Of a stretch of 64,000 nt of DNA, positions 43,566 through 52,728 are shown in pieces (positions within the stretch are counted from its first letter, which is position 1; each line of letters opens with the position of its first letter). The stretch lies in contig NZ_SMSE01000001.1 in assembly GCF_004354085.1 (NCBI RefSeq), positions 357,335 through 421,334 on the forward strand, read 5' to 3'. This stretch comes from Seongchinamella unica. GTDB taxonomy: Bacteria; Pseudomonadota; Gammaproteobacteria; Pseudomonadales; Halieaceae. The translations under genes and the position numbers were made by a program. The notes beneath the pieces are model-generated. The model was given only the letters and a program-made list of their open reading frames with translations. It searched no databases and was not told where the DNA came from.

Positions 43566-44273
43566 TTGAATCTGCTGTTATTTACCGAGCAGGACCGCAG
43601 CGACGACGGCCTGTTGCATATCACCGGCCCGCGACTGCAGCACCTGCGGCAAATACACGGCAAGACGGTTGGCGAAGACGTGCGGGTGGGCCGGATAAAC
43701 GGCATGATCGGCAGCGCACGGATTGTCAGTATCGACAGCCATCGGGCGCTGCTGGACCCGGTACTGGACCAGCCGCCCCCTGAAAAAATCCCGCTGACCC
43801 TGGTGGTGGCCCTGCCCCGGCCAAAAATGTTGCGCCGCATCCTGCGCACGGTGGCGGAGCTGGGTGTTGGCGAACTGCACCTGATCAACACTTACCGGGT
43901 GGAGAAGAGCTTCTGGCAAACCCCTGTGCTGAAGGAAAGCAACGTGCACGAGTACCTGCTGCAGGGCCTGGAACAGTCGCGGGACACAGTTGTGCCTGCC
44001 GTTTCCTGCCACCGGCGGTTCAAACCCTTTGTCGAGGATGATCTGCCGGGCCTGCTCGCGGGGCGCAGGGCGCTACTGGCACATCCCGGCGATTATCCAC
44101 CGTGCCCGCGCGGCGTTGCCGTTCCGGCGCTGCTGGTCATCGGCCCGGAGGGCGGCTTTATCCCCTACGAAGTGGATAAGTTGCAGCACGCGGGTTGCGA
44201 GCCGGTAAGCCTGGGACCCCGCATTCTCCGGGTGGAAAACGCGGTAACGGCCCTGCTCGGACGACTGTACTGA
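43566..44273 (+). CDS. rsmE: 16S rRNA m3U1498 methyltransferase
   Basis: A 235-residue SPOUT methyltransferase. It methylates N3 of U1498 in 16S rRNA. I place the start at the TTG at 43566, 4 bp after the rimO stop, because it gives the family's usual beginning LLLFTEQ; an ATG at 43530 is open but lies inside rimO. Visible parts: PUA-like N-terminus, then the trefoil-knot motifs VIGPEGGFIPYEV and LGPRILRVENAVTALLGRL at the C-terminus, which bind S-adenosylmethionine. Confidence 0.94.
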   Translation: MNLLLFTEQDRSDDGLLHITGPRLQHLRQIHGKTVGEDVRVGRINGMIGSARIVSIDSHRALLDPVLDQPPPEKIPLTLVVALPRPKMLRRILRTVAELGVGELHLINTYRVEKSFWQTPVLKESNVHEYLLQGLEQSRDTVVPAVSCHRRFKPFVEDDLPGLLAGRRALLAHPGDYPPCPRGVAVPALLVIGPEGGFIPYEVDKLQHAGCEPVSLGPRILRVENAVTALLGRLY

Positions 44274-44279
44274 GTCGTC

Positions 44280-46751
44280 TCAGAAGTTGTATTGCAGTTC
44301 CAGGCCGTACATGCGCGGCGCCGCCGGCACATAGCCGCCAAAGCCGGACGATTCCACCAGCGCGGTGCCACCAATGGTGTAGTCCTCATCCGTCAGGTTG
44401 GTACCGTAGAGCGCGCCCTCCCACTTGCCCTGCGGTGAAACCCAGCCAATGCGCGCGTTCAGGTCAAACTGCTTGTCCTCCAGCCACAGGCCGCTGCGGC
44501 AGCTGGCGGAATCGAAACAGTAATCGATGTCGAACTTCCAGTTGGCCTGCAGCCGGGGCTGGATCAGGCCGATAGCGGACTCCCAGTTGTACTGGGCGGC
44601 CAGCATGTAGGTTTCTTCCGGCAGCCGTGGCAGGTTCTCGTCTGAGCGGTCATTGGGGCATTCATCAACCTCGATGATGGTCAGCGAGGTACGGGTACAG
44701 CCTGGGGCCACCACCGGATCCGCTACCAGGGTCAGCTGCACATCATCAAAGGCGTCGATCTGGCCATCGTTAATCGTGGCATTGAAGCTGATGAGCCAGT
44801 TTTCTGTCGCCAGCCAGGTGGTCTCCAGTTCAATTCCGCGAATGGTCGACTCGGCGGCGTTGATGGTCGCCGGGGCCGGCGAGCCGCTGTTGGGATTAAT
44901 AACCAGCGTGGTCAGCTGCCGGTTGGTGTAATCCATATTGAAAATCGCGCCGTTAACCCGCAGACGGCGATCCAGCAGGTCGAGCTTGAAACCAAACTCC
45001 CAGTTCTCCACCTCCTCGGGCTGGAACTCCTCCAGGTCACCGCTTGGTGCCTCGGACAGGCCGCCGGAAAGGAAACCCTCGCTGTAGGTCAGGTACAGGG
45101 AGCCCTGGTCGATATAGCTGTTCTCCCCCAGCAGGTACTGAATGCTTGCCATGGGGGTCACATCGTTATTGGAGACCTTGCCGGTGGGTGCTGATTCCAG
45201 GACAAAATCAAAGTTCGGGTTGAACACGAAATCGGGTCGATTAACGATATACAGGCCCCCGCCCAACGGAATTGCCGGTGCGCCATTGGCGTCCAGGGTT
45301 GCGGGATCCGGGAGGTATTGCTCGCGGGTAAACTCCCTGTCCTCCTCGGTGTAGCGGACGCCAACGGTCGCTCGCCAGTGGTCATTGAACTCCCATTCCA
45401 GCTGGCTGAATACGGCGAGGGCATCGTTCTCGGCAATCTTCAGGTTGGCAGTGGAACTGGTGAAAAAGGTATCGGCAATGGCGGGATCAAAAGGCCCCAG
45501 GATACTCACTGAGCGCCGGTTATCGGTCTTCTCCTGAAACCAGTACAGGCCGGCAACGTATTGCAGGCGGTCGTCAAAAGCGGCGCCGGTCAACTGGAAT
45601 TCCTGGCTGTACTGGTCCGTCTCCGCGGGCGTACTGAAGGGGTGTACCGAGTTGGTCCGGTGCAGGAAGGGAATACCGGTGTTGTCGAGTTCGTCATTCT
45701 GCTCAGCCTCGGTGTAGCGCCAGCCGCTGATGCTCTTGAGCGTAATGTCCTCGCCGAGGGCCCACTCTGCGGTCAGGGAAGCTCCCCGGTTTTCCACCTC
45801 GTAGGTCCCGCCGAGGTCGGAAATGATCTTGTACGGATCCCCGCCACCGGCCTGCTCGGCGTCGACACAGTAATCCTCCAGCGTCCTCCCGGTTGAAGGC
45901 GTGATCGCCAGCAGGTTGAAGAGTTCCTCCTGCCAACCGTCGTAGCCTTCGACATTGCGACACTTCTGCGGACGGGCCGTCTGGTCCGTCCGGGCCCAGT
46001 TCAGGTTGAGGTCCAGGGTAAAGTCCTCGCTAACCAGCCAGCGGGTGCGCCAGATCACATTCTGCCGGTCCTCGTCGTTATAGGCCTTGCCATCGAACAG
46101 GTTGTCCATGTACCCGTCCCGGGAACGGCTCGCCATCGACAGGCGGGTAAACAGGGACCCGGTAATCGGCACATTGACCATCAAATCCGCATCCAGACGG
46201 TCATAGTTGCCGACCCGGCCGCCAATGCTCGCCTCAAACTCGTCATTGGGCGGATTGGTGGTGAACACCAGCGCTCCCCCGGTGGTGTTCTTGCCGAACA
46301 GCGTCCCCTGGGGACCGCGCAGCACCTGCACCGACTGTATGTCATTGAGGTCAAGCAGGGCGCCGTCGGGGCGGCCCAGGTACATGCCATCGATGTATAT
46401 ACCCACCCCGGAATCGATATTGGCGCCGGAGTTGCGTTGCCCCACCCCGCGGATGTATACGTTGGCGATACCCGCGTTGCCATTTCCGGCCGCCACTTCG
46501 ATGTTGGGCACAACCTGGTTGAGGTCGGCGAGATTACGCACACCGGCATCGCGCAGTGCCGCAGCGCCGAGCGCGGTGACCGCAACCGGTGTTTCCTGCA
46601 GACTCTCAACCCGCTTGCGCGCGGTGACGATGACCTCTTCCAGCACAAGATCCTGGGCGACGGCGGGGACAGCTGACAGGGGCGTCAGCGCAGTAAAAAG
46701 GCACAGGGTTAACCCACGCGTTCGCTGGGGGATAGACACGGACATACTCAC
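44280..46751 (-). CDS. TonB-dependent outer-membrane receptor
   Basis: An 823-residue protein with a signal peptide (about residues 12-33, ending AVA-QD) and a TonB box EEVIVTARKR at the mature start. The plug domain (about 50-165) includes GVRNLADLNQVVPNIEV and RGVGQRNSGANIDSGVGIYIDGMYLGRP; the barrel follows and ends in a terminal aromatic LELQYNF. The sequence resembles the large receptor group found in sphingomonads and Halieaceae used for uptake of organic compounds rather than known siderophore receptors. The substrate cannot be named. It has no coupled transporter or regulator. Confidence 0.93.
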   Translation of the reverse strand: MSMSVSIPQRTRGLTLCLFTALTPLSAVPAVAQDLVLEEVIVTARKRVESLQETPVAVTALGAAALRDAGVRNLADLNQVVPNIEVAAGNGNAGIANVYIRGVGQRNSGANIDSGVGIYIDGMYLGRPDGALLDLNDIQSVQVLRGPQGTLFGKNTTGGALVFTTNPPNDEFEASIGGRVGNYDRLDADLMVNVPITGSLFTRLSMASRSRDGYMDNLFDGKAYNDEDRQNVIWRTRWLVSEDFTLDLNLNWARTDQTARPQKCRNVEGYDGWQEELFNLLAITPSTGRTLEDYCVDAEQAGGGDPYKIISDLGGTYEVENRGASLTAEWALGEDITLKSISGWRYTEAEQNDELDNTGIPFLHRTNSVHPFSTPAETDQYSQEFQLTGAAFDDRLQYVAGLYWFQEKTDNRRSVSILGPFDPAIADTFFTSSTANLKIAENDALAVFSQLEWEFNDHWRATVGVRYTEEDREFTREQYLPDPATLDANGAPAIPLGGGLYIVNRPDFVFNPNFDFVLESAPTGKVSNNDVTPMASIQYLLGENSYIDQGSLYLTYSEGFLSGGLSEAPSGDLEEFQPEEVENWEFGFKLDLLDRRLRVNGAIFNMDYTNRQLTTLVINPNSGSPAPATINAAESTIRGIELETTWLATENWLISFNATINDGQIDAFDDVQLTLVADPVVAPGCTRTSLTIIEVDECPNDRSDENLPRLPEETYMLAAQYNWESAIGLIQPRLQANWKFDIDYCFDSASCRSGLWLEDKQFDLNARIGWVSPQGKWEGALYGTNLTDEDYTIGGTALVESSGFGGYVPAAPRMYGLELQYNF

Positions 46752-46908
46752 CTCTTACTTATATTTATTGGCAGATCATGCTCCTGATTGTTATAGGGTG
46801 AAGTCGCCCTGCAGACAAGTCTTATCTTGACTGGAATCAACACAGGCCGGCGCCAGGCGGGCTAATCTTGTCACTGGAACAATCGTTTAAACCGCCAGGT
46901 AACTGACT

Positions 46909-47367
46909 ATGTTAAGCGTCGCAGAAATCATGACCGCCCAGCCCTACACCCTGTCACCGGACGACAGCCTCGCACAGGCCCGCAAACTGATGGCAGACCA
47001 CCACATTCGCCACATCCCGATCGTCAGCGGCAATGGCATACTGGTCGGCGTGGTGTCACAAAGGGATGTTCTGGCCGCCGCCGACTCCAGCGTACTTCCC
47101 GACCCGCAAGGCCGAGAACAGGAGGAACGCTACATCGCCCTCTCCAGCGTGATGACCTCGCCGGTGCAAACTGTGGACGAACACGCCAGCCTGCGGGGAA
47201 CGGCTATGCATTTGATGCACAACAGGCTTGGCTGCCTGCCGGTGACCCGGGACGATGAACTGGTGGGCATTATTACCGATTCGGACTTTGTTACTGTCGC
47301 CATCAACCTGATGGAACAGTTGGAGCAGGCCGAGCCGCTGGCGGACGATTTCGACGACGGTTACTAG
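46909..47367 (+). CDS. Two-CBS-domain protein
   Basis: A 152-residue protein made of two CBS domains (about residues 5-65 and 80-140), with the typical [17 protein letters not shown] and [21 protein letters not shown] parts, and again MTSPVQTV with [22 protein letters not shown] pairs bind adenosine nucleotides and act as energy sensors. There is no attached catalytic domain, and the neighbouring genes do not tell its target. The tail is acidic (DDFDDGY). Confidence 0.92.
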   Translation: MLSVAEIMTAQPYTLSPDDSLAQARKLMADHHIRHIPIVSGNGILVGVVSQRDVLAAADSSVLPDPQGREQEERYIALSSVMTSPVQTVDEHASLRGTAMHLMHNRLGCLPVTRDDELVGIITDSDFVTVAINLMEQLEQAEPLADDFDDGY

Positions 47368-47377
47368 CGCCCGTCCC

Positions 47378-48040
47378 TCATCCGGACTGCCGGACCACGC
47401 CGATGGGGCAACTGACGCCAGTGCCGCCTAAACCGCAATACCCTCCCGGATTCTTGGCGAGGTACTGCTGATGGTAGTCCTCGGCGTAGTAAAAGGTCGG
47501 GGCCGGCAGGATTTCCGTGGTGATGTCGCCGTAGCCTGCCTCATGCAGAACCGGCTGGAATTCCTCCAGCGAGGCCGTGGCCAGCGCTGCCTGTTCATCG
47601 TCAAAGGTGTAAATGCCCGAGCGATACTGGGTGCCCATGTCATTGCCCTGGCGCATGCCCTGGGTGGGGTCATGACCTTCCCAGAAGGTTTGCAGCAATT
47701 GCCGGTAACTGATCTGCCCGGGATCGAAGACAAGCTGTACGACCTCGTTGTGACCGGTCTGTCCGCTACAAACCTCCTGGTAGGTCGGATTGGGCGTCAG
47801 GCCCGCGGCATACCCGGCAGCGGTTGAATACACACCGGGCAGTTGCCAGAACATCCGCTCCACACCCCAGAAGCAGCCCATGCCGAACATCGCCCTGCGG
47901 TATCCCTTCGGCCAGGGTCCCTGCATGGGATTGCCGTTGACGTAGTGGGTGTCGGCCACGGGCATCGGCTCCGTTCGACCCGGCAACGCCTTGTCGGGGC
48001 TGGGCATGGCATGTTTCTTTCGTATCTCAAACAGGGACAT
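47378..48040 (-). CDS. msrA: Peptide methionine sulfoxide reductase A
   Basis: A 220-residue protein from the ATG at 48040, preceded by CGGAGGAT. It reduces methionine-S-sulfoxide in proteins. The catalytic motif GCFWGVE is clear, followed by [12 protein letters not shown] and GHNEVVQL, and the C-terminus has GYCGLGGTG with a resolving Cys. It is at the long end of the family with an N-terminal extension of about 40 residues containing [13 protein letters not shown], which is common to a subgroup of MsrA. Confidence 0.95.
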   Translation of the reverse strand: MSLFEIRKKHAMPSPDKALPGRTEPMPVADTHYVNGNPMQGPWPKGYRRAMFGMGCFWGVERMFWQLPGVYSTAAGYAAGLTPNPTYQEVCSGQTGHNEVVQLVFDPGQISYRQLLQTFWEGHDPTQGMRQGNDMGTQYRSGIYTFDDEQAALATASLEEFQPVLHEAGYGDITTEILPAPTFYYAEDYHQQYLAKNPGGYCGLGGTGVSCPIGVVRQSG

Positions 48041-48239
48041 GGATCCTCCGGCGTGGGAGCCTGGTTGCAATCTGTGACTAATGGGCTAGAGTAGACACCC
48101 TTCCCGGTGAAAAATTCAAGTAACCGGCCCCCGCAGACTTATCCGTAATACCGGTGTCACATACAAGGACTAGGCTGGAACCTGCTTAAGGTTACCACCT
48201 CTGCTCCTCACAGCGGGCAACAGAATACAAGAGAGAAAA

Positions 48240-48437
48240 ATGACGTTACAGGCAAATGAATTCGATGCCAGCGAGCTTTGCAGCCGCAAGCTCTGGCAAA
48301 TAGTCACCAGTGAAGAGGACGCCAGGATGTCCCGAGACCAGCTGACGCAAGCCATTCAGGAACTGGCAACCCGCCGCCGCTACCTGGCAGAATTGTCACG
48401 CATGGGTAAACTGGGCAGCACTACCCACAACGCCTGA
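48240..48437 (+). CDS. Small helical protein, unknown
   Basis: A 65-residue protein, mostly helical and without a signal. A segment DQLTQAIQELATRRRYLAELSRMGKLG gives an amphipathic helix with basic residues. The family is not recognised. It precedes the VWA-type gene by 28 bp in the same direction; the start has a fair GAGAGAAAA upstream. It may be part of a short operon with the next four genes. Confidence 0.6.
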   Translation: MTLQANEFDASELCSRKLWQIVTSEEDARMSRDQLTQAIQELATRRRYLAELSRMGKLGSTTHNA

Positions 48438-48465
48438 GGGCGGCGCCCGGCGCGCACCTCCAGAT

Positions 48466-49152
48466 ATGGCCCGACTTCCCTCCCGTCGTTCGTCGCGAAC
48501 GGAAATTGCAAGTTTCCTGAACAAAAGCAAGACCATTGCCACGGTTCGGCAACGGCAGCCAAGACTGCTGTTCGCAATCGACGCAACCGCCAGTCGCCAA
48601 CCCACCTGGGACCGGGCCAGCCACCTGCAGCAGGAGATGTTCCTCGCTACCCAGGAGAGCACCAGCCTCTGCGTCCAGCTGTGCTACTACCGCGGTTTTG
48701 CTGACTTCCATGCCGGCCCCTGGACCACCGACTCCCGGGCGCTGGCCAGCCAGATGAGCAAGGTCAGCTGCGAGGGCGGCCACACCCAGATTCAGCGCCT
48801 GCTGCGCCACGCCCTGGCCGAACACGGCAAAAACCGGCTCCGGGCGATGGTTTTCATCGGCGACGCCCTGGAGGAAAACCCCGATAGCCTGTGCCAACTC
48901 GCCGGCCAGTGCGGGATGCTCCAGCTCCCGCTGTTCATCTTTCAGGAGGGCCAGATGCGCGATGCCCGGGATTGCTTCACCCGCATGGCCAGACTGAGCA
49001 AGGGTGCATGGGCGAGCTTTGACAGCAGCAGCGCCAGCACGCTCGCTTCCCTGCTGGGAGCCGTGGCCAGCTACGCTTCTGGTGGCGTCAAGGCACTTGA
49101 ACGCAACCGGACCGAGGGTGCTAAACTGCTGCTCCAGCAACTTAAAGACTGA
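48466..49152 (+). CDS. VWA-like domain protein
   Basis: A 228-residue protein with a von Willebrand factor A-like fold (about residues 30-190). The opening strand [11 protein letters not shown] resembles the DxSxS-type metal-binding site but with DATAS. A later strand is [11 protein letters not shown]. No signal peptide is seen, so it acts inside the cell. Such proteins often serve as adaptors for MoxR-type ATPases or chaperones; none is adjacent. It is followed by the DnaJ-like membrane protein 8 bp downstream. Confidence 0.7.
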   Translation: MARLPSRRSSRTEIASFLNKSKTIATVRQRQPRLLFAIDATASRQPTWDRASHLQQEMFLATQESTSLCVQLCYYRGFADFHAGPWTTDSRALASQMSKVSCEGGHTQIQRLLRHALAEHGKNRLRAMVFIGDALEENPDSLCQLAGQCGMLQLPLFIFQEGQMRDARDCFTRMARLSKGAWASFDSSSASTLASLLGAVASYASGGVKALERNRTEGAKLLLQQLKD

Positions 49153-49160
49153 GAGCCACT

Positions 49161-49871
49161 GTGCCCCGACTGATCCTGCTGGCGGCTATCGCCTTCACAC
49201 TATTTATCCTGTTCAAGCGCGCCCGGGCCGCGCCACCGCACAAGCGCCGCAGCGAATACATCAAGCTCGGACTGGGCATTGTCCTGGTGACAGTCGTGTT
49301 GCTCGCCCTTGCCGGTAAAATGCACTGGATTGGCGTCGCGCTCACCGGGCTGCTGGTATTACTGCGCCAGATGGCGCCCGCACTGCTGCGATTGTCCCCA
49401 ATGCTGGCCTCAAAACTGGGGCAGGCCTCTACCGGTGGCGGCCAACGCTCCACCGTGGCTACCGAGATCCTATCGATGCAGCTGGACCACGACAGCGGCG
49501 AACTTGCCGGCGAGGTGCTGAAAGGACAATTTGCCGGCTGGCGCCTGGCGGACATGGACCGCTCCCAGTTGCAGGAACTGCTGGCTTTTTGCCAGAACGA
49601 GGACGAGGATTCGGCGCAACTGCTGCAGAGTTACCTGGAACAGCGCTTTCCCGGCGAAACGGATTTCGAGGCCAGGCGGCCACCCCCCGATTCCGGCAGT
49701 GGCATGAGCAGGAAAGAGGCGCTGGCGGTACTGGGCCTGGAAGATGACGCCAGCAAGGAGGATATCATCGCCGCCCACCGTACGCTGATGCAGAAACTGC
49801 ATCCGGATCGTGGTGGCAACGACTACCTGGCGGCCAAGATCAACCAGGCCAAGGACCTGCTGCTGGACTGA
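49161..49871 (+). CDS. Membrane-anchored DnaJ-domain protein
   Basis: A 236-residue protein, GTG start, with two membrane segments near the N-terminus (about residues 4-20 and 35-75 as one or two helices) and a C-terminal J domain (about residues 190-236: [50 protein letters not shown]) with the HPD motif. It resembles TIM14/DjlA-type membrane J-proteins that activate DnaK at the membrane. It is directly coupled to the VWA-like gene. Confidence 0.88.
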   Translation: MPRLILLAAIAFTLFILFKRARAAPPHKRRSEYIKLGLGIVLVTVVLLALAGKMHWIGVALTGLLVLLRQMAPALLRLSPMLASKLGQASTGGGQRSTVATEILSMQLDHDSGELAGEVLKGQFAGWRLADMDRSQLQELLAFCQNEDEDSAQLLQSYLEQRFPGETDFEARRPPPDSGSGMSRKEALAVLGLEDDASKEDIIAAHRTLMQKLHPDRGGNDYLAAKINQAKDLLLD

Positions 49872-49945
49872 CTGCAGACACGCTGGCAACCCGTCCGGGT
49901 AGCGCTTAAACTTGCCGCCATCTTTTCAGCAAGGACCAACATCCA

Positions 49946-50266
49946 ATGACCGATGTTTATGTGATTCGTAACCAGCACGGCCACTTCTGGGGCAAGCGCA
50001 AACAATGGCTCAGCGGTGACGAGCCGAAAACCGTTTTGCGCACCAGGCATGAGGATGAGGCGGTCAACATCCTGTTTGAGCTGTCGGCAAAGGATACGGA
50101 ACTTCGCGGTGAGGTGGTTACCGCGCAACTTTCCGAGCGGGGTGAGCCGATCATCGAGCCCAGCCAGATCCCCCTTCCCAGCCTGGAAGAGCCGGCGACG
50201 GGCACGGAACCGGCGCCTGACGCACCGGTCGAAGAGGCTGGTTCAACTGCACAGGAGACCCACTGA
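49946..50266 (+). CDS. Small acidic protein, unknown
   Basis: A 106-residue protein. The first 65 residues are folded-looking (VYVIRNQHGHFWGKRKQWLSGDE, EDEAVNILFELSAKD), the rest is a low-complexity acidic tail rich in Pro, Glu and Ala. The family is not recognised. It ends 4 bp before the htpX start, so the two are co-transcribed and probably linked in function. Confidence 0.6.
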   Translation: MTDVYVIRNQHGHFWGKRKQWLSGDEPKTVLRTRHEDEAVNILFELSAKDTELRGEVVTAQLSERGEPIIEPSQIPLPSLEEPATGTEPAPDAPVEEAGSTAQETH

Positions 50267-50270
50267 AACC

Positions 50271-51152
50271 ATGCGCATACTACTGTTTCTGGCTACCAAT
50301 ATGGCGGTGCTGGTGCTTCTCAGCACGGTCTTCAACCTGCTGGGGCTGGAGGGCATTCTCGCCGCCAATGGCGTCGACCTGAACCTGAAGAGTTTGCTGG
50401 TATTCTGCGCCCTGTTCGGATTTGGCGGTTCGCTGATATCGCTGTTTTTATCCAAATGGATGGCCAAAAGAGGCACCGGCACCTACATCATCGAGACCCC
50501 GCGCAACCGCGAGGAGCAATGGCTGCTGGATACCGTGCGCGAGCTCGCCCAAGAAGCCGGTATCGGCATGCCGGAAGTGGGGATATTTCCTTCTCAGGCG
50601 GCCAACGCCTTCGCCACTGGCTGGAACCGCAACGCCGCGCTGCTCGCGGTAAGCGCAGGCTTGTTACAGCGTTTCCGCCCGGAGGAAACCCGCGCAGTCA
50701 TGGCTCACGAAATAGGCCATGTGGCGAATGGCGACATGGTCACCCTGACCCTGATTCAGGGGGTCGTCAACACCTTCGTCATGTTTCTGGCGCGAGTCAT
50801 CGGCCACACGGTAGACAGGGTGATCTTCAAGACCGAGCGCGGCTACGGCCTGGGCTATTACGCGGTGACCATTGTCACTGAACTGGTACTGGGCTTCCTT
50901 GCCAGCATGATCGTCTTCTGGTTCTCCCGCTGGCGTGAATTCCGCGCCGATGCCGCCGGCGGCCGGCTGGCGGGCAATCGGCATATGATCGCGGCACTGC
51001 AGCGGCTCAGGGAGGAGCAGGGCCTGCCCCAGGATTTACCCGGGGAACTCACTGCTTTCGGTATCAGCGAACAACTGAAGCAGGGCATCGGTGGCCTGCT
51101 GCGCTCCCATCCACCGCTGGAAGACCGGATCAGGGCCCTGCAGTCAGCCTGA
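50271..51152 (+). CDS. htpX: Membrane metalloprotease HtpX
   Basis: A 293-residue protease from the ATG at 50271 with four membrane segments (about residues 5-22, 33-53, 155-175 and 190-210). The zinc motif HEIGH lies in VMAHEIGHVANGDM (about residue 140), and the third ligand Glu in FRADAAGG. HtpX degrades misfolded membrane proteins in heat or envelope stress together with FtsH. Length and topology are typical. The upstream J-protein supports a proteostasis role for this small cluster. Confidence 0.96.
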   Translation: MRILLFLATNMAVLVLLSTVFNLLGLEGILAANGVDLNLKSLLVFCALFGFGGSLISLFLSKWMAKRGTGTYIIETPRNREEQWLLDTVRELAQEAGIGMPEVGIFPSQAANAFATGWNRNAALLAVSAGLLQRFRPEETRAVMAHEIGHVANGDMVTLTLIQGVVNTFVMFLARVIGHTVDRVIFKTERGYGLGYYAVTIVTELVLGFLASMIVFWFSRWREFRADAAGGRLAGNRHMIAALQRLREEQGLPQDLPGELTAFGISEQLKQGIGGLLRSHPPLEDRIRALQSA

Positions 51153-51866
51153 TCAGGCCAGTGGCTTGAGCAGGTATTCGCTCATCGGTATCACATCGAT
51201 GCGATCAAAATCGATAAAACGGGCGACACTTTCCATCATCGCCTGGGCATTTCGGGCCAGGCCCTCGTCATCGTCCTCTGCCACGTTATAGAAGGCATGA
51301 TTGGAAGCCATGGCGGCCTCGGGAAAGTTCTCTTCGATCATGGCGTCGAGCGGCGGTGCCGCATAACTGAGGCCGCGCACTATCACGTTCTGCCGGTAGC
51401 CGAAGGTGGACTGGGTGTCGATCGCCACCTCGGTATGGCTCTCCAGCCAGATTGACAGCCACTCGCTTGCCGAAAGCCGCGGCGGGCGTTGCAGGAAAAC
51501 CACGTGACACATACCGGGAACGCGGCCGTCATCGCCCGGCGGATGGTTGCGATTGACCAGTGGTTCGGATTCCGTCACCAGGTAACAGTGAAAGCGGGAG
51601 ACCCATTCCTCCAGGCAGGCATCGACCTCACCACGCTGCCCTGCGGCAGTATCCAGCCAGGCCGACACCATGGCATCCGGCAACGGGCGGGTGGCCGCCA
51701 TACGCCGCTGGGAGCCGCTGGCAACCGCAGAGTCGGCCACCGCCAGTCGCAGTCCGCGGATGGCAGGATTTTCCGCCAGTTTCTCCAGGGCGGCGAGCAA
51801 CTGATCACGGAAACCGTCACTGTCGGTCGTTTCTGGCTTCCACAGGGGATAAATCAGCTTTTCCAC
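51153..51866 (-). CDS. EthD-like dimeric alpha/beta barrel protein
   Basis: A 237-residue protein with GTG as the likely start at 51866; the open frame runs to 52034 but only through the promoter of the next gene. It looks like two EthD-type ferredoxin-like halves: the second has FLQRPPRLSASEWLSIWLESHTEVAIDTQSTFGYRQNVIVR, typical for EthD (a family of unknown role near degradation genes). No metal or cofactor motif is seen. It converges on htpX with no gap and is divergent from the DUF1499 gene. Confidence 0.65.
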   Translation of the reverse strand: MEKLIYPLWKPETTDSDGFRDQLLAALEKLAENPAIRGLRLAVADSAVASGSQRRMAATRPLPDAMVSAWLDTAAGQRGEVDACLEEWVSRFHCYLVTESEPLVNRNHPPGDDGRVPGMCHVVFLQRPPRLSASEWLSIWLESHTEVAIDTQSTFGYRQNVIVRGLSYAAPPLDAMIEENFPEAAMASNHAFYNVAEDDDEGLARNAQAMMESVARFIDFDRIDVIPMSEYLLKPLA

Positions 51867-51987
51867 AATAGCGCACTCTTGAAAAAATCCGGCGAGGCTC
51901 CAGTAAAACAAAAGACAACCCGCGCCACAACGCACTGCCTCGCCAGAACCCGGCACCGGTAGTATTCTTATACCGACGACAACCCCA

Positions 51988-52725
51988 GTGGAGAAAGCAG
52001 TGACAGCGACAGCGAAGAATCCGGCAGTTATCAACTGGATAGGCTACCTGGCCATCACCCTGATGGTCACTATCCCGGTGGCAGTCCTGACCGTGCGCTC
52101 CGGCGCCTGGCAGCAGGGCCTGCTGCTGTATGCAATCAGCTGCGCCGGTTCGGCACTGCTGTTGCTGGTTGGCGTGGTCGTGCTGGCACTGCCGCGCTAC
52201 GCGCGCTGGCGCAAAGCCACTGGAAATCGCGCCCTGTTTGCAATACCCGGCACCCTGTTGCTGTTGACGCTGCTGGCAGGTCGTGGGGATTATCCACCCA
52301 TCCACGATATTACCACCGACCTGCAGGACCCACCGCAGTTTGTCACCGCCGGAAAAGTCCGCGGTGAGGCAAGTAACAGCCTCGCCCTGCAACCGGAAGT
52401 ACTGGAGGCGCAGGCCGTGGCCTACCCGGACCTGCGGACACTGGTCACCAGCGAGTCCATTGAAACGGCTTTCGAGCGCGCACTGGACACGGCTGAAGAA
52501 CTGGGTTGGGAGGTATATCACCAGGATCTCAACGCCGGTGTTATCGAAGCGGTGGATACCACCGCAATCATGGGTTTCAAGGACGATGTGGTTATTCGAG
52601 TGAACACCAACGCCGAAGGGACCCTGCTTGATTTACGTTCTGTGTCCCGGGTAGGCATTAGCGACCTGGGCGCAAACGCGGCACGCATCCGGGATTTCCT
52701 TCAGGCCTTCGAGCAACAGGACTGA
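51988..52725 (+). CDS. DUF1499 membrane protein
   Basis: A 245-residue protein with three membrane helices in the first 95 residues and then a DUF1499 domain (DYPPIHDITTDLQDPPQF, then YPDLRTLVTSESIETAFERALDTAEELGWEVYHQDL and VVIRVNTNAEGTLLDLRSVSRVGISDLGANAARIRDFL). The RSVSRVGxSDLGxNAxRI segment is characteristic. The function is unknown. It is followed by the HtrA-type protease 3 bp downstream, so the two are coupled. Confidence 0.85.
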   Translation: MEKAVTATAKNPAVINWIGYLAITLMVTIPVAVLTVRSGAWQQGLLLYAISCAGSALLLLVGVVVLALPRYARWRKATGNRALFAIPGTLLLLTLLAGRGDYPPIHDITTDLQDPPQFVTAGKVRGEASNSLALQPEVLEAQAVAYPDLRTLVTSESIETAFERALDTAEELGWEVYHQDLNAGVIEAVDTTAIMGFKDDVVIRVNTNAEGTLLDLRSVSRVGISDLGANAARIRDFLQAFEQQD

Positions 52726-52728
52726 GCC

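Noticed and set aside
42419-43891. A 490-residue open frame antisense to rimO and rsmE
   Set aside because: Codon-bias shadow in GC-rich DNA; no recognisable protein and two well-supported genes on the other strand.
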